Below are positions 41,959 through 53,962 of a stretch of 64,000 bases of DNA, in pieces. The position numbers and the translations under genes were made by a program. The notes below the pieces were generated by a model. That model was not told the origin of the DNA. It made no database searches and saw only the letters and a program-made list of their open reading frames with translations. Source of the DNA: Clarkia xantiana subsp. parviflora (taxonomy: Eukaryota; Streptophyta; Magnoliopsida; Myrtales; Onagraceae); NCBI GenBank assembly GCA_036873135.1, contig JAPTYO010000018.1:9911503-9975502 (forward strand), written 5' to 3'. Position 1 is the stretch's first letter; the number at the start of each line of letters is the position of its first letter.

Positions 41959-42559
41959 TGTTAGCATATTGTGATTGGGCGCTGTAATTGGTAGCCCATT
42001 AATATGTATACGTTACCTAAGAAATCGGGTAAATGTTACATTAGAAAAATTAGGTTTTACTCAAATCTCAATTGTCATGAGAGGTCCAAAATATTGGGCT
42101 TCCCTTATACATAGCTGACCGAACTTTAGTGGTAGGGGCGAAGTAGACTTTTGTCCACTTTGCTCCTCCTATAAATAAAGGGTGTTAGGGTTTTATTTGG
42201 GTAATTCACAATTCCTCCTAAGTGGTGATTTGAGAGAACACCCTCCCACCAAAAAGTACTAGTTCGGCCGAACCTATTGCACCACCAAAGCGCGTGCCAA
42301 TTTGCTTAGAGCAAAACACTCCGGAGATCCGTCCCTGCCAAGAATCGATCAGAGGCTTTGTTATGGAGCTAATACCGCGTAGTACTTCCTTAAAAAGAAC
42401 TTCTACGGGTTCTGTCCGGTGGGTCTTGAACTCCCTCAGCAGGATCCTTGGGGACTACGGAAAGGGTTTAAGGTATGTGCGTATCTTCCGCTGCGTAATT
42501 CTGATTACAAGCATGTACCTTGTTTATGTTTCCGTAGTAATCTGCCCCATAATCCAACA
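41959..42559 (+). repeat. 3' LTR of Cop-1 (601 bp)
   Basis: TGTTAG…CCAACA follows the purine tract agtgggagc. A TATA-like ctataaataa is near 42169. No second LTR is in the window, because the 5' end of Cop-1 is deleted. Confidence 0.8.
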
Positions 42560-42560
42560 C

Positions 42561-43050
42561 CAACGCCTCTTTTCTCAAGAACAACAAGAAATTCACGAAA
42601 TCCAAAACCACTCGTTCCTTCTCGCTCCACTTCAATAGGCAACTTGATAACATCAACCATAGATGTAATACCTTGATCTTCAACTATTTCATCATAGTTG
42701 TTAAACTCATCATCAAAACATTCTTCAACATAACATTGAACTTCATCCACAATGTCAAGCAATTCAGCCACGGGTTCTTCTTCCACATCGTCAAGCAATT
42801 CCGGCAAAACTTCTTCATTATGATACGAGTTAGGCAAATTATGCATTTGACTTGCAATTTTTCTACTATTTTCCTCAACAACTTTTGACAAGCTTGCACA
42901 TTGTTTACTACTAATCACAAGCTTGTCTAGCTGGCGCCGAGTATCGACCATCATACACTGAGTATCAACCATCATACACTGCATATTGTTCTTCATTTCA
43001 GTCAATCTGAGAAACGTTAACCTTGTTTCCCTATCAATAACAACACCCAT
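42561..43050 (-). pseudogene. LTR-I open frame of unknown function (gag position)
   Basis: A frame of about 163 codons starts ATG at 43050 (MGVVIDRETRLTFLRLTEMK). It has a duplicated CMMVDTQCMMVDT, a Lys/Arg-rich middle and a very acidic C-terminal part (PELLDDVEEEPVAELLD). It sits where gag is expected and runs into the Cop-1 LTR without its own stop. I do not recognise a conserved domain. Confidence 0.4.
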
Positions 43051-43651
43051 TGCAGCACAGCTTAAATCTCAGCTTTTTAGCAATTCGCAGAACAGATTCA
43101 GCAATACATTTTGCAGCAGTAGCAATTGCAGCAAACCAGGGCAGCAAATTCAAGTATCGTAGCAACAAGAAAATGCCAGCAATCACAGCACACTGCAGGG
43201 TAACCAAGAGAACAGAGAAGAGGAAGATCACCAGTTGATGCCGGAGCAATGGTTGTGGAATCTGGACGACAAAAGCAACAGCGGAAATCAACGGCGGTCG
43301 TGGCAAGGAGCGGCGGACGTGGTGAGAACGACATAAATGGTGAGAGCGGCGGACACTAGCGATCGAAGGCGGTGGATGAATGTTGTGATTCTAGAACAAC
43401 AACGCGATGACTTCTATTAAGAATCGCCGGGATTTGATCGGATCTAAGACGGTTGTCGAAGGAGCAACGGAAGGAACCAACGGCAGACGGAGACGGACTG
43501 CGGCGTGGTCTCTAATCGGTGGTGATCGAAACCAAGAAACAGAAGAAGGAGCTTTAATCGCAATCGGAAAGACTACGACGAGCGAGACCGTGGTGGTGGC
43601 GATGGCGGCGGCGGGAAACGAAATCTGAGGTATAATGGCTCTGATACCACT

Positions 43652-43820
43652 TGTCACGTACCAAATCGGAGAATCGTAGAGATGGATCGGAGAAGAAGAA
43701 CAACACAGAGTAGACAAATCAATTCAGCTTCATTTCATCATTAAACTGTTACAGAGGACCTAGCTAGTATTTATTAGCTCTCCACTATTCTCTAATAACC
43801 CTATACTTTCACAAATGACA
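43652..43820 (-). repeat. 5' LTR of LTR-I and adjacent tRNA-Met PBS
   Basis: On the minus strand it reads tgtcatttgtgaaag to ggtacgtgaca. Two bases later comes tggtatcagagcca. The short length and the ends fit an LTR, but no second copy confirms the borders. Confidence 0.6.
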
Positions 43821-43999
43821 ACTATAGTCCCTAAACTAATCTTATCTTATAATAGAAAAGACCATAAGATGGGAACGATCAAGAGATGAGTATACAGACT
43901 AGGGCCGCCTAGAAAGGACGAGGGAGTGTGGAAGTGGAACACTGTTTCTGCGTTTTGACTTTCGAATTAAATTTGTGGCCATGGCCATGGGGATGGACA

Positions 44000-44129
44000 T
44001 GAAATTACTTGTATATTCTGTATAATTATTATTTTCCATTCCTAGTTGCTTTCCTATTTTAGCTATTGTATCATTAAATAATGTAAGTTTTGATTAGTGA
44101 ATAATATATAGAATTTACCAGTAATTTCA
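44000..44129 (+). repeat. 5' LTR of Cop-2 and PBS
   Basis: TGAAATT…TTTCA is followed at once by the PBS tggtatcagagcc (44130-44142, initiator tRNA-Met type). The first ~9 bases present in the 3' LTR (ttaactata) are missing. Confidence 0.8.
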
Positions 44130-44142
44130 TGGTATCAGAGCC

Positions 44143-44879
44143 GTGATTTTCTTTCGTTGTTGTCAGTAGTGTGGTTTGTCCTTCTACCACGGATTGCTGC
44201 CCATACAGCCTCTGTTCGCTCACTGTCATCTGGTTCGGTGACCACCTGCACTGTTCCGACATCTGCCACTCGATCGTTCAATCAGACGATCTCGCTGCTC
44301 AGTCCATTGTTGGTCTGCTCCTGTTTGTACGGTCTACCTGAACTTAATTTTACGTTGCTGCACTTGATTCCATCTGCTGCTCACCACCGTCCGTTCACTG
44401 CTGCCCATTGTTCTTCGGAGAAAACTCTGTATTCCGCACCAGCAGCCCTGCCCGAAGCCGGCGACTACCTGCTACTGCCTTTCTGGCCAGTTCCGACATC
44501 GTCGGCCAAATTCCGACAACCAGACGCCGGGACTGCTGCTCGTCTGCCTCCAATTTGGCGGCGCCGCTGATAATCCCGCTCCTCTATTTTTGGTTAGGGC
44601 TCTGCGTGTGATTGCCAAAATCTCCCGTCCGGTCTGAATTGCTGGTCCGGTCTGATTGCCTATTATTCGGTCCGGTCCGATTTCCTATTATTTGGTCTGG
44701 GTTTGATCGTAGTTATCCGTTCCGGTTTATATTGCTGGTCCGGTTCTGCTTGCTGGTCTGGCTGCTGATGTTGTTTCTGATCCGTTTATAAATGATTTCT
44801 GCTGCTGTTCGTTTCTGATCCGTTTCTGGTTGCTGTTCCGTTTCTGATTCGTGTCAAAATTGCTGTTATTTGTTCTTTT
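44143..44879 (+). other. Cop-2 leader / remnant of gag region
   Basis: No gag motif is found. From about 44630 the sequence is a degenerate run of ggtccggtctg and tttctgatccgtttctgg phrases. A gag gene normally found here has been lost. Confidence 0.6.
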
Positions 44880-47800
44880 ATGGAGAACACAATATTTGTG
44901 GCCAAATCTTACATGGGTAAGAGCACAAGGCGTTTTATTGTCAATCAAACAGTCAGCAAACACACAGATGCAGATGAAGTTGCTACGATTGTTCAGCGAC
45001 TTACGCAGTTATGCCTCCCTCGTGTCAACATGACACCTCAGCTGCAAACTCCAAGGGCTATTGTTGGCCCCTCAGGTATGACTTCCAACTGTTTATTAGC
45101 ATCAAAATCATTATGGATTGTTGATTCAGGTGCTACTGATCACATGACTGGTAACAAGAGTTTACTGTCAGGACTTACCACTACCTCACAACCACCCGTC
45201 CAAATAGCCAATGGCTCCACTTATCATATAGATGGAATTGGATCCACTCAAATTTCACCACATATGCCATTATCATATGTCTTATATGTTCCTTCTTTTC
45301 CTGAAAATCTCATGTCTGTGAGAAAAATAATAGAACAATTATATTGCTCAGTTACTTTCACTCCAACTAAATGCGTTTTTCAAGAATTGGGGACTAACAA
45401 GTTGATTGGAACTGCATATAAGCACAACGGTCTGTATTACATGGAGAGCTCTCCTCAACGAGTTGCGTACATGAGCACTAGTAGTGCTAAGGAGGTTCAT
45501 TATCAGTTGGGGCATCCATCTCTACAGGTTCTAAAAACACTCCGCCCTGAATTCCGTTCAGTTTCTGAATTCGTTTGTGATTCATGTATCCAGGGCGAGC
45601 ATATTCGTGCTTCTCATCCACCTAGAATTACTCGTCGGTCTGTTCGTATCTTTGATTTAGTGCATTCAGATGTATGGGGTCCTTGCCCAGTTACATCTAT
45701 CTCAGATTTTCGTTACTTCGTCACTTTTGTGGATGATTTCTCTCGTGCAACTTGGATGTTTGTTATCAAATCTAGACAAGAGGTGTTTGCAAAATTTACG
45801 ACGTTTTGTTCTTATGTGAAAAATCAGTTTGGCACTACCATTAAAACACTTCGTAGTGACAATGCAAAATAATATTTCGCAAAATAATTTGTTCAGTATA
45901 TGACAGATAATGGAATCATCCATGAATCATCTTGTGCGTATACACCTCAACAAAATGGAGTGGCTGAACGAAAGAACAGACACATACTTGAGGTGGCTCG
46001 CACTATGATGATACATGGTCATGTCCCTCATCGTTTCTGGGCTGATGCAGTTCTAACTGCATGTCATCTGATAAATCGTATGTCATCTTCTGTTCTTGAT
46101 GGTGCAATACCTTATAATGTCCTATTTCCGTCTACACATTTGTTCCCGGTTTCACCGAAAATCTTTGGTTGTACTTGTTATGTGTACGACAATCGACCAG
46201 ACTGTACAAAACTTGATCCAAAGTCTGTTCGATGTATTTTTGTTGGCTATTCTGGAACTCAGAAAGGTTATCGTTGTTATAGCCCCACTCTTAGGAGATA
46301 ATTTGTCTCATCCGATGTTGTTTTTATGGAGTCTGTACCGTTTTTTCTAAATTCTGAACCAATCTTGTCCAATAATTCTCCACCTATCATGACTGTTCTA
46401 ACATATCCTGAAGTTCAAGTCCGTTCTTCTTCACTCGAGACTGATAATGCACCTCCTACGCCTCCTATTACTCAGGTATATACTCGAAGGGATAAGTCTC
46501 TTCCTAATAATACTAACTCTGTTCGGACCATGCAGGACCATGAGACTCGTGCATCCCATGTTCCAACCATTGAACCCCTACCTGAATCTCCAACATCTCC
46601 TACACAACTAGTTGATCCCACACCAACTCCCGGAATTGAATCTACCCCTGATATTGACCTTCCTATTGCCCTTCGAAAAGGCTCTCTTCATCGCCCCAGT
46701 ACCAGATATCCCCTAGATAGCTTCTGTTCATACGCATCCCTATCTACAGATCACCGTGCCTTTAAAACCAATCTTGACAATTACTCTGTTCCTAGAAATG
46801 TGACGGAAGCTCTGGCCAATCCAGGATGGTTTAGTGCTATGCAGGAAGAAATGTCATCTCTTTGGAAAAATCAGACCTGGGATCTATGTCCTCTTCCTCC
46901 TGGCAAAAAGGCAGTCGGTTGTAAATGGGTCTTCACGATAAAGGTTCATCCTGATGGGTCGCTGCATCGACTCAAGGCCCGCTTGGTTGCGAAGGGATAT
47001 TCTCAAGAATATGGCATTGATTATGATGAGACATTTTATCCGGTTGCTAAGATGGCGTCTGTTCGTATATGTCTCTCTCTGGCGGCCATCCGTCACTGGC
47101 CACTGCACCAACTGGATGTTAAGAATGCATTTCTCAATGGCATTCTTGAGGAGGAGGTTTATATGACTCAGCCACTTGGATTTGTTGTTCAGGAGGAGTC
47201 TTCCAAGGTCTGCCGTCTGCACAAGTCCCTATATGGTCTGAAGCAATCCCCCCGAGCTTGGTTTGGACGGTTCTCCCACGTACTTAACCAATTTGGCATG
47301 ACTAGGAGTGCCAATGATCATTCTGTTTTCTACAGGCACTTAAAGGAGAAAACCATCATTCTAGTTGTGTATGTTGATGATCTGATCATTACCGGTGACG
47401 ATGACGAAGGGATCTCGGCATTTTAAAGAAGTTCTTGAGTGCACAATTTCAGATAGACCTTGGTAAGCTCAAGTACTTTCTTGGGATCGAGGTATCGCGA
47501 TCTCCTGGGAAGATACTTATTTTTCAGAGGAAGTATGTCCTTGATATGCTATCTGCGTGTGGGTTACTTGGGTGCAAGCCTGTTGACTCACCTATGGTTC
47601 CTGAGACCAAGCTCCGGCCTGATGAGGGGGAACCTCTACATGATCCCGCAAAGTATCGAAGATTGGTCGGGAAGTTGAATTATTTAACGGTTACTCGACC
47701 AGATATCTCTTATCCAGTGAGTGTTGTGAGTCAATTCATGTCAGCTCCGCACACAACACACTGGGATGCGGCAATTCGGATCCTTAGATACCTTAAAGGA

Positions 47801-48340
47801 TCCCCAGGTAAAGGAATTGTATATTCTGATCAGGGACATAGTAGAGTCGCAACGTTCACTGATGCCGATTGGGCAGGGTGTCCTACTACTCGGAGGTCCA
47901 CCACTGGGTATTGTGTCTATTTTGGTGGGAACCTTATATCATGGAAGAGTAAGAAGCAGACAGTTGTATCTCGATCTAGTGCGGAGTCAGAATACCGTGC
48001 AATTGCAAACACATCATGCGAGCTCATTTGGACGAAACGCTTACTCAGCGAACTAGGTATTCCCCATGACGATCTAATGAGATTACATTGTGATAATGAA
48101 TCCACCATGCATATTGCCAAGAACCAAGTCTTCCATGAGAGGACCAAGCACATTGAGGTGGATTGTCATTTTGTTCGAGACCTGGTTGTGGGAACATTCT
48201 CTAGCCCTCCATACATTCAACTCATTCTCGTTCGAACAGATTTCTAGCTTGCAGACATTCTGACTAAGCCCCTCCGCAAAGCGTCGATTAATAATCTATG
48301 TGACAAGTTGGGCATGCTAGATATATACGCTCCAACTTGA
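44880..48340 (+). pseudogene. Cop-2 pol: protease, integrase, RT, RNase H with several lesions
   Basis: Protease WIVDSGATDHM (about 45114), integrase zinc finger (HYQLGHPS … CDSCIQGEH) and catalytic core (HSDVWGP, TLRSDNAK, QQNGVAERKN), RT (KARLVAKGYSQEYGIDY, QLDVKNAFLNG, YVDDLII near 47370) and RNase H (TDADWAG, ISWKSKKQ, RSSAESEYRA, TKHIEVD) are all readable. TAA stops occur at 45870-45872 and 45885-45887 and near 46300. There is a frameshift near 47424 and a TAG at 48245-48247, just before LADILTKPL. The frame ends TGA at 48338-48340. Few lesions suggest a fairly young insertion, in line with about three LTR differences over ~120 bp. Confidence 0.93.
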
Positions 48341-48347
48341 GGAGGAG

Positions 48348-48485
48348 TGTTAACTATAGAAATCTTGTATATTCTGTATAATTATTATTTTTCATTCCTA
48401 GTTGCTTTCCTAGTTTAGCTATTGTATCATTATATAATGTAAGTTTTGATTAGTGAATAATATATAGAATTTACCAGTAATTTCA
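48348..48485 (+). repeat. 3' LTR of Cop-2 and preceding PPT
   Basis: The PPT ttgaggaggag (48337-48347) is followed by TGTTAACTATAG … TTTCA, 138 bp. Confidence 0.85.
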
Positions 48486-48910
48486 GACTAGGACCTGATA
48501 GCCTAAGGAAAAACTACGACCACGCCTCTTTAGTTTGGGCAGTCAAATCAAGTAAGAATTCGTCAAGTAATCCCCTAGTTGCCAAAAAAAAAAATCATCT
48601 AGTTGTCATGAACAAGTTGTTAAAAAGGGTTTATGGACTTCCTGCATATATTGTTAAAAATATCTATCTGATCAATTCTACTGTTACGTGGTTTGACCAC
48701 CAATATTTATCTATCTATTCACTCTTTCCCTTGTATTATCTAGTCTAGGTATATAATAACACCAACATTTGCATAACCTCTATCGACAGATCATACATAA
48801 AAAAAGGTTAGCTTAACAAACACCACCAATAAAGTAGAATTCAAATTAATGTGGAGCATATTTTCTTAACGCACCAATGGCAGGCAAGTCACCCACCCTT
48901 ATTGCCCAAA
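48486..48910. other. Upstream region of PRP-2
   Basis: No gene is seen. AT-rich sequence leads into the PRP promoter. This native upstream DNA is missing from PRP-1. Confidence 0.6.
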
Positions 48911-48911
48911 C

Positions 48912-48922
48912 TCTATATAAAC
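48912..48922 (+). promoter_or_regulatory. TATA box of PRP-2
   Basis: tctatataaac is about 115 bp upstream of the ATG at 49035 and identical to that of PRP-1. Confidence 0.75.
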
Positions 48923-49034
48923 TCAATACATGATCTCAGTTCCTCCCAACTCAATCTTGAATCATATATATAAGTGATTAAGAAAAACAAGAGCTTCTTC
49001 CTCATCATACATACATTAGATTGTTTCTTCTACT

Positions 49035-49451
49035 ATGGCTTCTAGCAAGATCAGTTTGGCTCTCATTTTTTCGGTGTTGCTCCTGGGCGTCAGCCTATGC
49101 TCAGGAGCCCGTCTCCTGCTCGACACGACATCCCCACCGGTACCTGTGCTTCCAACCGTACCCACATTGCCAAAAATGACTTTGCCACCTTTGCCCTCAA
49201 TGCCGTCCCTTCCCACGACCCAACCTACACTGCCAAAAACGACATTTCCACCTTTGCCCTCGATGCCGGCCCTGCCAACACTGCCCACCACCCAACCTAC
49301 ACTGCCAAAGCTGACCCTACCACCACTCCCGAGCTTCCCCACGGGACCCGCTACCATTCCCAAGGTTGCATTGCCGCCACTCCCTAACCTGCCATCGATT
49401 CCGGCTACTATTCCCTTCCTTACCCCACCACCAGCAACCACCAGCCCTTGA
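49035..49451 (+). CDS. PRP-2: secreted proline-rich cell-wall-type protein, 138 aa
   Basis: The protein is identical to PRP-1: signal peptide about residues 1-24, ARLLLDT after the likely cleavage site, then Pro/Leu/Thr-rich repeats with LPPLP, TLPK and PTTQPT motifs. This copy keeps at least 400 bp of native upstream sequence, so it is the better candidate for normal regulation. Being intronless with an N-terminal signal sequence, it fits the small plant extracellular proline-rich protein group. It has no enzymatic motifs. The identical protein sequence shows recent duplication, gene conversion or selection. Confidence 0.9.
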   Translation: MASSKISLALIFSVLLLGVSLCSGARLLLDTTSPPVPVLPTVPTLPKMTLPPLPSMPSLPTTQPTLPKTTFPPLPSMPALPTLPTTQPTLPKLTLPPLPSFPTGPATIPKVALPPLPNLPSIPATIPFLTPPPATTSP

Positions 49452-50599
49452 GACTATTGAAGCCCCTATCTCAATATTGATGAATTTGATCATTTCAGAT
49501 TATTCTTTTAATCACGATGTGTGCTTTATATTTCATTTTAGCAGAGTCGTGTGTTGTCTTTACAATTCATTGTTGTTTCGTACGTACGTAGTTGTGTAAT
49601 AGTCGGATACTACATTTATGCATGGTTGATTATTAGTTGGCTTCTTCTATACATGTGACTGATTTAATTTGGTTGCATTGCTTCTCAATATATGATAAGA
49701 GTATCCAAAATGGTCTTTTTAAATATTATGTTTTTCTTATTGTAAAGTATATGGATTTTATATGGATTTTTTTTCCATAATAAGTATATTACGATGACTT
49801 ACATAGTATTTTTTTAAAAGTTAAAATCGTTTACATTTTTTTCATAGTACTTAAACTTACAATGATAAATCATTTCATACACTGTTTGGATGGAATTTAT
49901 ATAATTAATTATAATTATATACTAGCCCTAATACAATATTCATATAAACTTTTAAATCTATATACTTATAAAGTGACTAAAATACTTAAATAGCTTAAGT
50001 ACCATAATCAAGAAATTACGTTTATATGACACTTCCAAAATAAAGCTTGTTCAAGCATCGTAAATATATAAGTGTTCTTGAAATTTAATGACACTTTCAA
50101 TTATCGAGTAAAAGTTAATTTTATTTTTACTTGGTGACACTTTGACCTAGCTTCGGTTGATTTGGTAGCATTGTAACGATTTGGTAGCTTTAACACAGTT
50201 TGATTTAATTGACATTTTGAAGAGTCACAATAATATTATGCAAATTACTTTTGTGATACTTAGACCTAGTGTTGATTAATTTTGTATTATTACAACGTTT
50301 TACAAAGTGTTGTTACATTTTAATTTTAATTCACAGTTTAAACTTTAAAGTGTTGCAATAATTTTAGCACTCTTTTTGTTCTATACTGTGATTAAGTTTT
50401 TTAGCGTCTCTTTGTATTTTTGTCTATACTGACCGTGTCAATTATTTTTATATAAAAACCAAATATTTACTAAAAAAAATCGAATCCATTTATGAAACTG
50501 GACTGGCATTTTTTATTTTACCCAAAAAAAAAACTGGGCTAGCAAAAAAAAAATTATCTAACTGATCGGTTTTTCAATGAACTGGCTGGTCATAGTTTT
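49452..50599. other. PRP-2 3' UTR and spacer
   Basis: Nearly identical to 6205-7399, with scattered single-base differences and poly(A)-tract length changes. No gene is seen. Confidence 0.8.
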
Positions 50600-51338
50600 C
50601 ATTAGGGTGCGATCAGCTTAAGTCATAGTTTTCTTTTCATACAGCAATCACCTCCCCATCCTTGGTTTTCCGAGCATTGCTCCAAGCTTCTTTGGTTCTA
50701 TCAGTTTCAGGTAAGTCTCTCCATCTCTCGCGATGCAAAGTATGTGCCCAATCTATATCTTTCTCTTCTTCTGATGATCGATCGATGTTGTTGGTTGGCT
50801 TTTAGATCTCTGATAGAATCCATTAGGGACCCCAATCTAGAAAATATCGTGATTTTGATTTTGAACATTTAGTATCGGTGCAGACTTCCATTGAGATACA
50901 ATTCCTTAAACGAGGTTAGGTCTGTTTGGTGATTTTATGAACAATTTCAATTTGAAAAATGAAAGCTTCATCGTGCAAATGAACGAAAATATGAACAAAT
51001 ATTGTTATGTGTAGCCTCTTGTTATCACTGACACTTAGCAATCTTTCAGGCACAATGTGTATATTGTGTTCTAGTGATCAAGCCAGCAAGCAGGAATACA
51101 TCTGACATGAAAATAATGTATCTTCTGGAGAGCAACCAAAATATATTGTTAACCATTAATGTAATGTATGTTTGGACTTAATAACAGAGCATACCCTATA
51201 AGAGAGCATACCCTATATCTAATGTTTTTGAATTAGCTGCTGTATTCATTTCAACTTATTTTTCTTTTTGCTACTTTTGTGTGATTTGCTCTAATTGACA
51301 ACCAGTTTTAGTTTGGTACATACTGTTAATTTGAATCT
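50600..51338 (+). pseudogene. COX-3: 5' UTR exon and intron only
   Basis: The 5' UTR exon ends at 50710 and is followed by gtaagt and the intron. At about 51338 (tttgaatctccca) the intron is fused to the PRP-3 coding end, so the coding exon is lost. Confidence 0.7.
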
Positions 51339-51449
51339 CCCACGGGACCCGCTACCATTCCCAAGGTTGCATTGCCGCCACTCCCTAACCTGCCATCGAT
51401 TCCGGCTACTATTCCCTTCCTTACCCCACCACCAGCAACCACCAGCCCT
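51339..51449 (+). pseudogene. PRP-3: 3' end of a third PRP copy
   Basis: From cacgggacccgctacc to the TGA it matches the last ~36 codons and the stop of PRP-1/2. Its 3' UTR follows to about 51748, where a foldback element interrupts. The junction shares ccca between the COX intron and PRP. Confidence 0.88.
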
Positions 51450-51753
51450 TGAGACTATTGAAGCCCCTATCTCAATATTGATGAATTTGATCATTTCGGA
51501 TTATTCTTTTAATCACGATGTGTCCTTTATATTTCATTTTAGCAGAGTCGTGTGTTGTCTTTACAATTCATTGTTGTTTCGTACGTACGTAGTTGTGTAA
51601 TAGTCGGATACTATATTTATGCATGGTTGATTATTAGTTGGCTTCTTCTATACATGTGACTGATTTAATTTGGTTGCATTGCTTCTCAATATATGATAAG
51701 AGTATCCAAAATGGTCTTTTTAAATTATGTTTTTCTTGATGTAAAGTAGGGAT

Positions 51754-53962
51754 TTAAATCAAATTGGTACTTAGGTTAACAGCCCAAAACGAATTAGTAC
51801 CTCCACTAAATTTTGTTGCTTTTTGGTACCCGGGTTATCCTAGGTGTTGCACAGTTAGAATTTCTGGTTAAAACTAAAAGAATCTCATTTTTGGCGCATG
51901 AAAAGACCCAAATACCCTTTTTGCATAATAGCTACATAATAGCAACTCAAAACTTTGGAACCCAATATCTCACTCATTTCTTTTTCTTTTTAGACGATTT
52001 TTTTTTAAATCGCATAAGTTTTCGAGATCTATGCAACCCAAATAGCCGTAAAGTGATTTGCCCAGTTTTTTTTTTCTTTCAATAAACACCGTTTTCCATG
52101 TTAATTCATTCTTTTTTGTATCAAACTCCACCGCATTCTAACACTTATTACTCTTGATCACCCACTTGTTTTACTAATTGGATTCCAATACTACAATCAA
52201 ACCGTTGCTCTTGGGTTCCAACACTTCTGTTTAAGAACCAAATTGATATTATACATTTCATCTAATAGAAACAAAAAAATGAAAGTCTGTCGAAATAATT
52301 ATGAAGCAATATATAACTTACTGGAATTTTTCTTGATGTCTCCAATAAACGATATTGGCGTGTCTCTAAATCAATAAACGTCACTGCAAGAGACCATATG
52401 GATCTTAGCATGATAAGCTACCAATTTTTTGTTTATATATTTTTGTGGACATGCTGAAAAATTGACCATTTCTGCAGGTCTTCGATTTTAAAAGCTTGAA
52501 ATGGTCCAGCATAAAATTGCAAATGGAAGCAGTTTCTGGCAATAACTCGAAAAAAATTTACTGGTTGTCTCTAGCCACATAATGGTAAAAATTCTTTGTG
52601 TGGTTCTGCTAATGTCAGTTCATCTTATTTTCTCACATTATGGTCATCCCTCATAATACTGAGAGTATCAATTTCCACATGTAGGTTAAATGGGAAAATA
52701 AACTATTTCTTCTTGGTGTCCAATCTAAAAGTTCTTCCAATATCCTTAATAGTAGTTTTCCTATTGTTCTACTTCAAGTATGAAACATCTTTATCTATCT
52801 AAGATCCATATTTTCTCTTGCATTGACGTTTATTGATTTAGAGGCACACCAGTATAGTTTATTGGAGACATCAAGAAAAAATCCAGTAAGTTATAGATTG
52901 CATAATAATTAATTCGACTGACTTTTATTTTTTGTTTTCTTTTGGATGAAAGGTATAACATCAATTTGGTTCTTAAGAAGTGTTGGAATCCAAGAGAAAC
53001 AGTGTAGTACTGGAATCCAATTAGTAAAAAAAGTGGGTGAACAAGGGTGATAAGTGTTAAAATGTGATGGTGTTTGATACAAAAAATAAGGGAAAAAAAC
53101 ATATTTACTGTCTCAAGTTCGCGTCATGTTTCAATTTGGTGTCTGACGTTTAAATTGAGTGTCCCAGGTTTCAATTTTATTGAAATTTGGTGTCTCAATG
53201 TGATTACTTTAGAGAAGCCAATCCCGACAAAACCGACTGTCATATCTGAGCTCCCAAGCATGCTCCCTTCTCGTCACTTTGTCGGGACCATCACCTAAGA
53301 AGTTGGCCACATTTTCCCAAGTAAATCATGCTTTGTTGTCGCTCGAAATCGCTCTGCTGGAATTTTTTTTTATGTTCAACTTTTGGATGAAATTTGACGA
53401 TTTTGTGAAAAGTAAAAAGTGATGGATTATAAGTGGGTGAGTTGGTTGATGGAAATGGTTGAATGAAGAGGAAAAGACGGGCGGAGACACCAAATTTTAA
53501 CAAAAATGGAACCTGGGACAGTCGATATCAACACTTTAATCCTGAGACATCAAACTGAAACATGAGGTAAACCTGAGACACTAAATAGGTTTTTTTTCCC
53601 AAAAAATAATGAATTAACATGGAAAACGATTTTTATTGAAAAAATATCTGGGAAAATCATTTCAAGCTATTAGGGTTGAATAGATCTCGAAAAGTTATGC
53701 GGTTTCAAAAAAACAAATTCGTCCAAAAAGATGAAGAAATGAGTGAGATATTGGGTTCCAAAGTTTTGAGTTGCTATTATGTAGCTATTATGCAAAAAGG
53801 GTATTTTGGTCTCTTCATGCGCCAAAAATGGGATTCTGTTAGTTTTAACCAGAAATTCTAACGGTGCAACACCCAGGTTAACTCGGGCACCAAAAAGCAA
53901 CAAAATTTATTGGAGGTACCAATTCGTTTTGGGTTGTTAACCCAGGTACCAATTTGATTTAA
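51754..53962. mobile_element. 2.2 kb foldback (long inverted repeat) element
   Basis: The ends are ttaaatcaaattggtac and gtaccaatttgatttaa. The arms are about 640 bp (51754-52392 and about 52825-53962, the latter enlarged by a nested MITE) with a loop of about 430 bp. No transposase ORF is found. About 17 bp of target sequence present in PRP-1 and PRP-2 spacers are missing, and no clear TSD is seen. Confidence 0.8.
53090..53600. mobile_element. 511 bp nested MITE, Mutator-like
   Basis: gggaaaaaaacatatttac and its inverted partner at 53582-53600 form termini of about 55 bp with related sequence. A perfect 9 bp TSD, aaaaaataa, is at 53081-53089 and 53601-53609. It lies in the right arm of the foldback element and interrupts the match to the left arm. 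Confidence 0.85.

Larger units (their letters stand above)
19016..42559 (+). mobile_element. Cop-1: Ty1/copia retrotransposon, 5' truncated, split by Tat-C and Tat-D
   Basis: The pieces are 19016-19530, 28975-30496 and 41931-42559. Removing Tat-C and Tat-D with one TSD copy each restores a continuous copia RT/RNase H end, a 3' untranslated region, a PPT and a 3' LTR. The element begins just after the RT YVDD box, because gag, protease, integrase and most of RT are missing. Confidence 0.85.
42560..43820 (-). mobile_element. LTR-I: minus-strand LTR retrotransposon remnant (5' end)
   Basis: A 169 bp LTR with TGTCA/TGACA ends (43652-43820) is followed on the minus strand by a PBS, tggtatcagagcca (43649-43636), of initiator tRNA-Met type. 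A leader of about 600 nt and an open frame follow. The rest is cut off at the Cop-1 LTR. The family cannot be assigned. Confidence 0.68.
44000..48485 (+). mobile_element. Cop-2: Ty1/copia retrotransposon lacking gag
   Basis: Short LTRs (130 and 138 bp), a PBS and PPT, and a pol in the copia order protease - integrase - RT - RNase H. Gag is missing. No matching TSD is visible: the left flank is ggaca and the right flank gacta. A near-copy of the right flank (gactaggg-cc) occurs at about 43899, so the left border may be rearranged. Confidence 0.9.

Noticed and set aside
43899..48490. gacta as target-site duplication of Cop-2
   Set aside because: The left copy lies about 100 bp away from the LTR start, so it is not a proper TSD; left unresolved.
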